A stretch of 35,295 nt of DNA from the NCBI GenBank assembly GCA_023415835.1, contig JAEZJK010000069.1, positions 1-35,295 of the forward strand. The letters are read 5' to 3'. A program made the translations under genes and the position numbers. Below are positions 1-6,874 of this stretch, piece after piece; position 1 is the first letter of the stretch, and every line of letters begins with the position of its first letter. Source of the DNA: Bacillota bacterium. Its GTDB lineage: Bacteria > Bacillota > UBA4882 > UBA8346. The notes under the pieces are model-generated. The model was not told where the DNA came from, did no database searches, and worked only from the letters and a program-made list of their open reading frames with translations.

Positions 1-10
1 ATTTGAGCGA

Positions 11-116
11 GTTTCATAATTACAAAAATTTATCTTCGCATGCAATATATAGTGTAGGTTTTATTTTAGTCTATCAATATATTGTATGCGAAGCCAGAAA
101 AAAGGAATTATGAAAC
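11..116. repeat. Nested imperfect inverted repeat upstream of the nitroreductase gene
   Basis: Two pairs of complementary arms nest around a 26-base centre. The outer arms, 11-21 and 106-116, match perfectly over 11 bp. The inner arms, 34-50 and 77-93, match over 17 bp with one G/U-type mismatch. Two 12-base unpaired segments (22-33 and 94-105) separate outer from inner arms symmetrically. The sequence is AT-rich apart from the CTTCGCAT/ATGCGAAG core. It could be a small transposon-like element (MITE), a structured leader or terminator, or an operator region. No gene is visible in 1-227, and the function is unknown. Confidence 0.6.
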
Positions 117-227
117 CGCCTAATTTATATATCAAAGCGATCTTGGGAATTTATTGCTATTTTATAAATTATTAATAAACGATAAAGTAGGATCGTGTTA
201 AAATGGTTACCATAGGGGTGATCATTT

Positions 228-845
228 ATGACAACTAATTATTTAAGGCAGAACCAGACTTTAGAGACAATTAACCGGCGGCATAGCATTAGGCTTTTCA
301 CCGATGAGCCGGTTTCCGACGATCATTTACAAACAATATTGAATGCGGCCAATATGGCCCCATCGGCTCACAACCAACAGTCCTGGCGTTTTATTGTAAT
401 CAGGGGAGCGAAGAAACGGGAATTGGTAGAACTGGTCAATTCAAAGGCCGCTGAGTTCCCCAAATCTTCATCGGTTTTACTTAGAATGGCTTCAAGGTCC
501 ATTGCCAGCGCGCCCGCGGTTGTAGCTGTAGCTAATACGGGGGATTTGATCGAACATGGGACCAAGCTGTTTCAAATCGATCGGGAGCGGGCCCATGACT
601 TTTTTAGAACCATGGAGATTCAAAGTTCCGCTGCGGCGGTCCAAAATTTATTGCTGGCTGCAACTTCTTTGGGTTTAGCTACGGTTTGGCTGGGGATACT
701 ATTTTTAATCAAAGATGAAGTATTAGAGTTACTGGGAGAACCAAAGGGAGAGTTTATGGCGGTCGTCCCAATCGGATATGCGGCCAAAGAGAGTAAGGGC
801 CCTGAAAAGAGGCCTTTGGATGTAATCATCAAACAATTTGAATAA
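228..845 (+). CDS. Nitroreductase family protein (FMN-dependent)
   Basis: A 205-residue protein of the nitroreductase / FMN reductase superfamily, which uses NAD(P)H and bound FMN to reduce nitro compounds, quinones or flavins in the cytosol. The N-terminal flavin-binding pattern is clear: residues 15-23 read NRRHSIRLF, followed by a short helix and the APSAHNQQSWRF segment at about 45-56. The central part (SAAAVQNLLLAATSLGLATVW, about 133-153, given here as key residues A135, N139, L140 and G147) and the late PIGYAAKES segment also fit. The length is normal for the compact subgroup. ATG 228 follows a GGGGTGAT-like ribosome-binding site. It stands alone, 42 bp before a secreted protein, so context does not reveal its substrate. 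The family call is firm; the reaction is not known. Confidence 0.9.
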   Translation: MTTNYLRQNQTLETINRRHSIRLFTDEPVSDDHLQTILNAANMAPSAHNQQSWRFIVIRGAKKRELVELVNSKAAEFPKSSSVLLRMASRSIASAPAVVAVANTGDLIEHGTKLFQIDRERAHDFFRTMEIQSSAAAVQNLLLAATSLGLATVWLGILFLIKDEVLELLGEPKGEFMAVVPIGYAAKESKGPEKRPLDVIIKQFE

Positions 846-887
846 TTAATCATCTCTTGAAATTATGCATTCCGGAAGGGGAATAAA

Positions 888-1409
888 ATGAAAAGCGTCC
901 GCATCACCTTAGGATTACTAATTAGCCTGTTAATAATAGGAAACGCTAATTCACGGGCAATGGCCTTAACAGCAGAAGACATTGCAAAGGGACAAAAAGA
1001 AACTTGGACGATAATAATTGCCACGGAGGTAAATGATCTTTACCCTGCGGCCATTCAATATGCAATTTTTGCCGAAGATCCCATCCCGGTGTTTAAAGCC
1101 AATTTGGCGATACTGAGAGCAAATCCTAAACTCAATGCTGACGTAGCAATCAACCTCATAGTAGCCTGGGATGCAACCTTTAAAAGAGTGACCGGGGAAA
1201 AAATCGGCTTATTATCTCCTAAAAGTGAAAATGAATTTTCGATGGGTTCAAATGAACCGGGAGGCCAAAAATGGTTGATGACCAAGATGGCTATGAAACG
1301 TAACGGGGCCAGTCTATGCTGGTGTATTCCGATTGAAGTGAAGATCGGGGAGATGTATCAAATAAAGTTGGATGAAAAAAACAGCTTTGATCTTCAAAAG
1401 TTTATCTAA
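888..1409 (+). CDS. Small secreted protein of unknown function
   Basis: A 173-residue protein that I do not recognise. Residues 1-26 look like a Sec signal peptide: basic start (MKSVR), hydrophobic core (LGLLISLLIIGNA) and small residues before AMA-L. The mature part has no obvious repeat, metal site or catalytic motif; the only cysteines are C144 and C146, in a Leu-Cys-Trp-Cys stretch near the C-terminus. A GGAAGGGGAAT ribosome-binding site precedes ATG 888. It could be cotranscribed with the upstream nitroreductase (42 bp gap), but nothing ties the two functionally. Likely exported to the cell surface or periplasm-like space. Confidence 0.6.
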   Translation: MKSVRITLGLLISLLIIGNANSRAMALTAEDIAKGQKETWTIIIATEVNDLYPAAIQYAIFAEDPIPVFKANLAILRANPKLNADVAINLIVAWDATFKRVTGEKIGLLSPKSENEFSMGSNEPGGQKWLMTKMAMKRNGASLCWCIPIEVKIGEMYQIKLDEKNSFDLQKFI

Positions 1410-1589
1410 AACGCTCCTTTTAAATATCCAGAAAAGCCGTTAGTGATAAAACTTTCCTCCTTAATGGAGGATTCATACTATAGAGGTAGAATTTTTAGAC
1501 GATATACTATTTCATGTGACATTGGCCGATACCAAATTGGGTTGGCAAGGTGTAAGAAAAAGCATATTGGTCTAGGGAGGAAAGATTTT
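1410..1589 (+). promoter_or_regulatory. Leader region of cheR with small hairpins
   Basis: This 180-base stretch separates the secreted-protein gene from the preferred cheR start. It contains a 6-bp hairpin (TCCTCC 1455-1460 with GGAGGA 1466-1471) and a second possible stem around 1523-1547 (GCC/GGC arms). I see no match to a riboswitch class I know, including the c-di-GMP classes. It may simply be an untranslated leader. Confidence 0.3.
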
Positions 1590-2360
1590 TTGATTGACTA
1601 TCCTGAGTTTAAAAAACTAGCCGGCCAACTGGTAGGAATTGACCTTAGCGAATATAAAAGTCAACAAATGGATCGTAGGATTCATTCACTGATGCAGTCT
1701 TGGGAGGTTCAAGATTACGATTTTTTTCTGGAATTGTTAAATACTAATCCCCAGAAGTATAAAGAATTCGTTAAAAAATTGACTATCAATGTGTCTGAAT
1801 TTTTTCGCAATCCGGAACGTTTTGAGGATTTATGGAGCCATATCCTTCCCAAGTTATTAAAAAATAGTTCCATATTAAGAATTTGGAGCGCGGGGTGTTC
1901 CAACGGGGCCGAGCCTTATTCGGTAGCCTTAATTTTACAGGAACTGGGAGCGGCAGATCGGGTTCAAATTTTCGGAAGCGATATTGATCAGATGATCTTA
2001 ACCAAAGCCCGGGAGGGGGTTTATGAATACAACGACCTTAAAAACTTACCCCCGGAATTTTTGGTCAAGTATTTTCTAATTCGGAACAACCGCTATCATT
2101 TAACTGAAAACATCAAACAAATGGTTGAATTTTTCAATCATAATTTATTAAAAGATCCTTTTCTTAGTAGTTTTGATTTAATAATCTGTAGGAATGTAGT
2201 GATCTATTTTACGGAGGAGGCCAAAAAAGCCCTTTACCAAAAGTTTTTTGAAGCCCTTAACCCGGGGGGTTATTTATTGGTCGGGGGGACGGAACCTCTT
2301 TTAAATTACAGGAAAATTGGTTTTGAAAGTATTTCCCCATCTTTTTATCAAAAATTATAA
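1590..2360 (+). CDS. cheR: CheR-type chemoreceptor glutamate O-methyltransferase (SAM-dependent)
   Basis: CheR uses S-adenosylmethionine to methylate glutamates of chemoreceptors or related signalling proteins. The sequence has the helical N-terminal CheR domain and then the SAM-binding fold: NVSEFFRNPERF, the glycine-rich loop WSAGCSNGAEPYSVAL, FGSDIDQMIL, FDLIICRNVVIYF and a GGYLLVGGTEPLL ending, which are the family's hallmarks. I chose TTG 1590, giving 256 residues, because GGGAGG at 1575-1580 lies nine bases before it and the protein then begins at the normal family position. The frame stays open upstream to GTG 1443, but those 49 residues resemble nothing in CheR and have no good ribosome-binding site. 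No cheA, cheW, cheY or receptor gene is adjacent, so its partner lies elsewhere. Confidence 0.9.
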   Translation: MIDYPEFKKLAGQLVGIDLSEYKSQQMDRRIHSLMQSWEVQDYDFFLELLNTNPQKYKEFVKKLTINVSEFFRNPERFEDLWSHILPKLLKNSSILRIWSAGCSNGAEPYSVALILQELGAADRVQIFGSDIDQMILTKAREGVYEYNDLKNLPPEFLVKYFLIRNNRYHLTENIKQMVEFFNHNLLKDPFLSSFDLIICRNVVIYFTEEAKKALYQKFFEALNPGGYLLVGGTEPLLNYRKIGFESISPSFYQKL

Positions 2361-2385
2361 CTTCTAAAAGTGAAAGGATAAGGAA

Positions 2386-2757
2386 TTGATTATTGGTAAT
2401 GGAGTTGACCTGATTGAGATCTCCAGGGTCGCCAAAGCAATTGAAAACCCACAGTTTTGTAAGCGGGTTTTTACAGAAGCAGAACTCCTTGAGAGTAAAA
2501 TGTTAGGGCATCGGCTGGCCGGTTTTTTTGCGGCTAAGGAGGCCATGTTGAAAGCCATGGGTACAGGTTTGTCATATTTTTCATGGCAGGAAATCGAAGT
2601 TCGGCATGACTCGAAAGGGGCCCCGTTTTTAGAATTAAATGGTAAGGTTCAGTCATTCTTAGCCGAAAATCAGGTTTCCCGGATTCATTTAAGTATTTCC
2701 CATTGTAAAGAATATGCTGTGGCTCAAGTGATTTTGGAAGCGGGCGATCTAAGATGA
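2386..2757 (+). CDS. acpS: Holo-[acyl-carrier-protein] synthase
   Basis: Transfers the 4'-phosphopantetheine arm from CoA to the serine of apo-acyl carrier protein, which activates ACP for fatty acid synthesis. The 123 residues match the family length. The motifs are plain: GNGVDLIEISRV at residues 3-14 (metal-binding Asp), FAAKEAMLKAMGTG at about 46-59 and HLSISHCKEYA near the end. The start is TTG 2386, supported by AAAGGATAAGG just upstream and by the fact that the protein then begins MIIGNGVDL, as is usual. It is the first gene of a tight cluster: its TGA overlaps the ATG of the NAD(P)H-hydrate repair gene by 4 bp. acpS-nnr-alr is a common order in Bacillota. Confidence 0.95.
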   Translation: MIIGNGVDLIEISRVAKAIENPQFCKRVFTEAELLESKMLGHRLAGFFAAKEAMLKAMGTGLSYFSWQEIEVRHDSKGAPFLELNGKVQSFLAENQVSRIHLSISHCKEYAVAQVILEAGDLR

Positions 2758-4244
2758 AAGTGGCCTCCGCGGTTGAAATGAATCAAATTGACCGATTAGC
2801 CCAAGAAGATTATGAAATTCCCGGAGTGGTCCTGATGGAACGGGCGGCTTTGACTGTCCGTCAAGTTATTCAGGAGCGCTTTGGTACGGCCCAAAAGAAG
2901 ATCTACATATACTGCGGTAAGGGGAATAACGGTGGAGACGGATTGGCCCTGGCCAGGCTGTTGATGGAAACCTCAACTGAGGTCACGGTGGCGCTGGCTT
3001 TTGAACGATCTCAATTCCGTGGACTAGCACAGGAAAACTTGGCCAGGGCTGAAAAGTTCGGCTTACGGATCGTTGATTGGCAGGCTGTCAACGCGTCCGA
3101 ATTGCAACGGGCCGATTTAATTGTCGACGCACTGTTGGGGACTGGAGCCGCCGGGATCCCCAAGGAGCCGGTGGCCGCTATTATTGCCATGATTAATAAC
3201 TCCGGAAGGCCGGTTTTAGCGATGGATATCCCCTCTGGGGTTAATGTTGACAACGGCCAAGTTAGCGGAGTGGCGGTTAAAGCAAGCATCACTGTAACCT
3301 TCGGGCTTCCCAAGCCGGGGTTGTTAATTTACCCTGGAGCGGAAGCGTGCGGCGAATTAATAATCGACCCAATCGGTTTTCCCAGGATGTTACTGGAGTC
3401 CACCGCCCTGAAAGTCAACTGGCTGAACGTTGACGAGGCCGGGGAGTTAATTCCGGAACGGCCTCCAACTGCCCATAAAGGCTCTGCCGGCCATGTCCTG
3501 GTCATTGGTGGGGCTATGGGAATGACTGGGGCGGCAGCCTTATGTTCCTTAGGCGCGTTACGCGCCGGGGCCGGTTTAGTCACGGCCGGAATCCAGGATC
3601 AGAATAATTTTCCGGAAAAACCGGCAGAAGTAATGACCCTCCCATGGGAGCGGGTTTTAACCAATTTAGAAAGAGCAGACGTGGTTATTTTCGGTCCCGG
3701 GGCTTCGGCCGGGGAACGCAGCCGGGATTTATTAATCGAACTTTTGCGGAACTGTAAAGCGCCGTTAGTTATCGATGCCGACGGAATTAACCTTTTAGCT
3801 GCAAATTCTATTAATTTACGAGAATTTACTTTACCGGTAATCCTAACGCCCCATCCCGGAGAAATGTCCCGTTTATCGGGATTGCCGGTGGCGGAGATTC
3901 AGGAAAACCGGATTGAAGTTGCGATCCGTTTTGCTAAAGAGTGGGGCGTAACATTGGTTTTAAAAGGAGCACGCAGCATCATTGCCGATAGCGCCGGGAA
4001 TGTTTTTATAAATTCCACCGGAAACCCTGGGATGGCTACTGCCGGAATGGGTGACGCTTTAGCTGGCATTATTGGCGGGCTTTTGGCTCAGGGAATGCCC
4101 CTAACGGAAGCGGCGGCTGCCGGGACTTACCTTCACGGCTTAGCCGGGGATTTGGCTAGCGAAAGGTATGGTCAGAGGGGAATTATTACCACGGATTTAA
4201 TAAAGGAAATTCCGGTAGCGGTTAAGAAGGTGTTAAAGCAATGA
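2754..4244 (+). CDS. nnr: Bifunctional NAD(P)H-hydrate epimerase / ADP-dependent dehydratase
   Basis: Repairs damaged (hydrated) NADH and NADPH. The N-terminal YjeF_N part (about 1-215) epimerises the hydrate and shows the GKGNNGGDGLALARLL loop at about 55-70. The C-terminal ribokinase-like part (about 230-496) removes water using ADP; HKGSAGHVLVIGGA, LTPHPGEMSRL and the nucleotide-site segment GNPGMATAGMGDALAG are the key stretches. At 496 residues this is the normal fused form. Its ATG overlaps the acpS stop and its stop overlaps the alr start (both ATGA), so the three genes are surely cotranscribed and probably translationally coupled. Confidence 0.95.
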   Translation: MKVASAVEMNQIDRLAQEDYEIPGVVLMERAALTVRQVIQERFGTAQKKIYIYCGKGNNGGDGLALARLLMETSTEVTVALAFERSQFRGLAQENLARAEKFGLRIVDWQAVNASELQRADLIVDALLGTGAAGIPKEPVAAIIAMINNSGRPVLAMDIPSGVNVDNGQVSGVAVKASITVTFGLPKPGLLIYPGAEACGELIIDPIGFPRMLLESTALKVNWLNVDEAGELIPERPPTAHKGSAGHVLVIGGAMGMTGAAALCSLGALRAGAGLVTAGIQDQNNFPEKPAEVMTLPWERVLTNLERADVVIFGPGASAGERSRDLLIELLRNCKAPLVIDADGINLLAANSINLREFTLPVILTPHPGEMSRLSGLPVAEIQENRIEVAIRFAKEWGVTLVLKGARSIIADSAGNVFINSTGNPGMATAGMGDALAGIIGGLLAQGMPLTEAAAAGTYLHGLAGDLASERYGQRGIITTDLIKEIPVAVKKVLKQ

Positions 4245-5380
4245 GTAGATACGAAGAGGCTATCAGGCCGGTTTGGGTCGAGATTGATTTGAATGCCATC
4301 CGGCATAATCTAGTGGAAATTCGGCGCTTAGTCGGTTCGGCGGTCGAGATTATGGCGGTCGTAAAGGCAGATGCCTATGGACACGGAGCGGTTAAGACCG
4401 CCCAAACCGCCTTGCAATCGGGCGCAAACTGGTTGGGGGTCGCCTTACCCGAAGAAGGTATTGCGTTACGAAAAGCCGGTATAACAGCCCCCATTTTGGT
4501 ATTCAGCCCGCTCCAAACGGATCAGGCCGAGGTAATGGCCGGGTTTGATCTTACTCCAACTATTTGTATGTTGGAACCGGCGGTGGCTTTATCGCGGGCA
4601 GCGACCGCCATGGGGAAAAAGCTTTCGTTTCACGTGAAGATCGACACCGGAATGGGGCGGATCGGAGTTCCGGCTAACGAAGGGATTGTTTTTATAAAAA
4701 AAATAGTATCTTTACCGGGGCTTATTTTTGACGGAGCCTTCTCCCATCTGGCTACCGCGGATGAGCATGATAAGGAATACGCCAAATACCAAATAAAAAA
4801 TTTTAATAAAGTAATTGTAGATCTTAAAACCGAAGGGCTACTCCCTCCAAAGGCGCATTTGGCTAACAGCGCCGCAATAATCGACCTCCCATTGGCTTAT
4901 TATAATCTGGTCCGCCCAGGGATAATCCTTTATGGAATGTATCCTTCCACAGAAGTAGAAGTTGATAAGGTTCAGCTTAAACCGGCGTTTTCACTTAAAA
5001 CAAGAGTGGTTTTCATTAAAAGGGTTTCGCCGGGGACCGCTGTTAGTTATGGACGAAAGTACATCGCTTCCCAAAAAACCACTATCATTACCATTCCCAT
5101 TGGTTACGCCGATGGATGGACAAGGAGGCTTTCCGGCAAGGCTGAAGTGTTAATATCCGGAAAGAGGTTCCCGATTGTGGGTACTATTTGCATGGATCTC
5201 TGTATGGTAGATGTTGGGGATGAACCGGTTGAGATTGGACAGGAAGTGGTATTAATCGGTTCTCAAGGATCAGAAAGTATAACTGCAGATGAAATCAGTG
5301 AGCATTTGGGTACGATTAATTACGAGGTTACCTGTATGATTAGTGATCGGGTACCAAGGAGATATCTGAATGATAATTAA
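4241..5380 (+). CDS. alr: Alanine racemase (PLP-dependent)
   Basis: Interconverts L- and D-alanine, providing D-alanine for peptidoglycan. The N-terminal TIM barrel carries the PLP lysine in VVKADAYGHG (K42), and the second catalytic base is the tyrosine of AVSYGRKY (Y270). HVKIDTGMGRIG at about 131-142 and the C-terminal GTICMDLCMVDVG segment are also typical. The 379-residue length is normal. The ATG overlaps the stop of nnr by 4 bp and its own end overlaps the next small gene by 11 bp, so it sits inside a compact operon. Confidence 0.96.
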   Translation: MSRYEEAIRPVWVEIDLNAIRHNLVEIRRLVGSAVEIMAVVKADAYGHGAVKTAQTALQSGANWLGVALPEEGIALRKAGITAPILVFSPLQTDQAEVMAGFDLTPTICMLEPAVALSRAATAMGKKLSFHVKIDTGMGRIGVPANEGIVFIKKIVSLPGLIFDGAFSHLATADEHDKEYAKYQIKNFNKVIVDLKTEGLLPPKAHLANSAAIIDLPLAYYNLVRPGIILYGMYPSTEVEVDKVQLKPAFSLKTRVVFIKRVSPGTAVSYGRKYIASQKTTIITIPIGYADGWTRRLSGKAEVLISGKRFPIVGTICMDLCMVDVGDEPVEIGQEVVLIGSQGSESITADEISEHLGTINYEVTCMISDRVPRRYLNDN

Positions 5381-5654
5381 ACCGAGAATCGTTAACTTAA
5401 AAGTCCCGCTGCTAAACGGTGAAGAATCGCTATTAACTGTTAAAAAATGGTTGGTAGCAGTCGGCGAGCAGGTGGAAATAGATCAAGATTTGGTGGAATT
5501 GGATTTTAACGATGAACTTTATTTACTGCCATCTCCATTGGATGGAAAGTTGATTTCGATCGAAGCGGAAACGGAAGAAAAGGTTGAGCCGGGCCAGGTA
5601 CTGGCTACTATTGAAATGGATGATGAGGCAATAGGTAATAGGCAAAAGTATTGA
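5370..5654 (+). CDS. Lipoyl/biotinyl-domain-like protein lacking the modified lysine
   Basis: A 94-residue stand-alone protein that looks like a lipoyl (2-oxoacid dehydrogenase E2 type) domain. VPLLNGEESLLTVKKWLVAVGEQVEIDQDLVEL, LPSPLDGKL, VEPGQVLATIE mirror the two half-barrels of that fold (the first stretch spans residues 12-44). The hairpin where the lipoyl or biotinyl lysine should be (usually Glu-Thr-Asp-Lys-Ala) reads LDFNDELYLLPSP, which puts aspartate at the lysine position. The protein therefore cannot be lipoylated or biotinylated there. It starts inside the end of alr (11-bp overlap) and no dehydrogenase E1/E2/E3 or carboxylase gene is near. The role is unknown; it may be a structural or ligand-binding barrel-sandwich domain. 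Confidence 0.75.
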   Translation: MIIKPRIVNLKVPLLNGEESLLTVKKWLVAVGEQVEIDQDLVELDFNDELYLLPSPLDGKLISIEAETEEKVEPGQVLATIEMDDEAIGNRQKY

Positions 5655-5689
5655 ATGTTAAGCCTTTGACGCTTTTTTCTTGTAATTGC

Positions 5690-5787
5690 CGTGCTCGTGC
5701 GCATACCCGTAATCGACAAATAACGAGAATTGACGTGTCGGAAAAACGTTTATGAGTACGCGCACTGCTTCGCTGAGCAGGAGCACG
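5690..5787 (+). ncRNA. Candidate structured RNA: predicted three-way junction
   Basis: Within the 194-base gap before the GlucD_C-like gene, a GC-rich segment can fold into a three-way junction. The closing stem is 7 bp (5690-5696 with 5781-5787). It continues directly into a stem of 9 pairs out of 10 (5697-5706 with 5756-5765; one A/C mismatch) and a 4-bp side hairpin (5766-5769 with 5776-5779). The apical region holds a further 5-bp helix (5714-5718 with 5736-5740). The flanks are AT-richer. It could be a cis-acting leader of the gene at 5849, a small RNA, or a DNA-level element. I do not recognise it as a known riboswitch class, and the strand is uncertain. Confidence 0.4.
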
Positions 5788-5848
5788 ATGCGGGTTGCGA
5801 GAATATTTGTCCACTTCCACGCATAGACCTATGGTGGAGGTGTTTTTA

Positions 5849-6781
5849 ATGAAGACTAGGGTTATATGGGTGGTTTTACTTATTGGATTCATCATTACTT
5901 CACTGGGGGTTGCGGCGCCCCCGGAAGTATATTTTGAGATGAAAGATCCGCTCGGAGATGAACACGGTTATGGCACCTATCGTTATCCCAGCAATGTTGC
6001 TTTCCAACCATATAAGGGACTTTTCGATATTACCGAATTTAAGGTCTGGGGGGAAAAACCCGGAATCATCTGTTTCGATACCACATTCGCAAATATCACT
6101 AACCCATGGATGGCGCCGGAAGGCTTTATCCATCAAAACTTAAGAATTATGGTAGACAGTATTCCGGATCAAGGAGAAACTGAACTCCCCCAAAAAGGTG
6201 CTTACGTTAGTTTCAATCCCAAATATGGTTGGGATTTTGGCTTAAAGGTAATAGGTTGGGGCAATAGTAAAATTATTTTACAGGATAATGGAAAACTAAA
6301 ATACCAACCTTTAAAGACTGAAAAATTGGCCGATAACCGGACGATTCGGGCTAGTGTCGAGGAATCCGTAATTGGGAAGCCTAATCGAAACTGGAAGTAT
6401 TATGTGTTAGTAGGTTCCTTTGACGGTTTTGGAGAGGATTTTTTCCGAAGGGTCCGGAAAGATCATGGCGAATGGAATATCGGCGGCGGTTTGGATCAGG
6501 TCATCGAACCCCAGGTAATGGACATCTTGTCTTTGGAAAATAGCAGCCAAAATCAGTCCAAACAACTGAAATCCTTTGACCTAAATAGCTCTAAGCTGGC
6601 AACTCTTAATCCGGTTGGCCACGGTTTTAGCGGGTTAACTCTTTTGGGTTGGTCAGGGATAGTATTAGGGTTGTTAATATTAGGCGGTTTAGGATATGGA
6701 ATCTACCGGTTATCCAGCCAGCGAAGGAGAATTTTATGGTTTTGGGTAAAACAGCCGGAACCTAAGGAGAAGGATGGTTGA
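5849..6781 (+). CDS. Exported, C-terminally membrane-anchored GlucD_C-like protein
   Basis: A 310-residue surface protein. Residues 1-22 form a signal peptide (MKTRVIWVVLLIGFI...). The body resembles the C-terminal domain of glucodextranase-type proteins (GlucD_C, a DOMON-like carbohydrate-associated fold): MKDPLGDEHGYGTYRYPSN at about 31-49, GLFDITEFKVW at 57-67, then NPWMAPEGFIHQNLRIMVDS and WDFGLKVIGWG. A serine/asparagine-rich linker leads to one transmembrane helix (about 262-288) followed by a basic cytoplasmic tail (SQRRR). The start is ATG 5849, nine bases after GGTGGAGG; an upstream in-frame extension to 5795 adds non-family sequence and lacks a good ribosome-binding site. There is no catalytic domain. 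A role in binding sugars at the cell surface is an inference. Confidence 0.75.
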   Translation: MKTRVIWVVLLIGFIITSLGVAAPPEVYFEMKDPLGDEHGYGTYRYPSNVAFQPYKGLFDITEFKVWGEKPGIICFDTTFANITNPWMAPEGFIHQNLRIMVDSIPDQGETELPQKGAYVSFNPKYGWDFGLKVIGWGNSKIILQDNGKLKYQPLKTEKLADNRTIRASVEESVIGKPNRNWKYYVLVGSFDGFGEDFFRRVRKDHGEWNIGGGLDQVIEPQVMDILSLENSSQNQSKQLKSFDLNSSKLATLNPVGHGFSGLTLLGWSGIVLGLLILGGLGYGIYRLSSQRRRILWFWVKQPEPKEKDG

Positions 6782-6808
6782 AGTTGAGCATAGCCTTATA
6801 TTATTGGG

Positions 6809-6837
6809 TTGACCATTGATCCAATTAATGTTAAACT
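6809..6837 (+). promoter_or_regulatory. Predicted sigma-A promoter of the aminotransferase/reductase fusion gene
   Basis: A -35 box TTGACC (6809-6814) and a -10 box TAAACT (6832-6837) are separated by 17 bases, placing a start site near 6844, about 30 bases before ATG 6875. The boxes match consensus at 5/6 and 4/6 positions. A weak ATTGG/CCAAT inverted repeat (6804-6808 with 6820-6824) overlaps the -35 region and might be an operator. Confidence 0.5.
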
Positions 6838-6874
6838 TATTTTGACTTAAAACTCACTCAGCTGGAGGAAAAGG

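Noticed and set aside
1410..1589. c-di-GMP riboswitch before cheR
   Set aside because: The conserved core segments of the two known classes are not present.
4962..5153. Small plus-strand frame within alr
   Set aside because: It is out of frame inside a clearly coding gene and resembles no family.
5795..5848. Longer N-terminus for the GlucD_C-like protein
   Set aside because: The extra 18 residues would precede the signal peptide, and the good ribosome-binding site serves ATG 5849.
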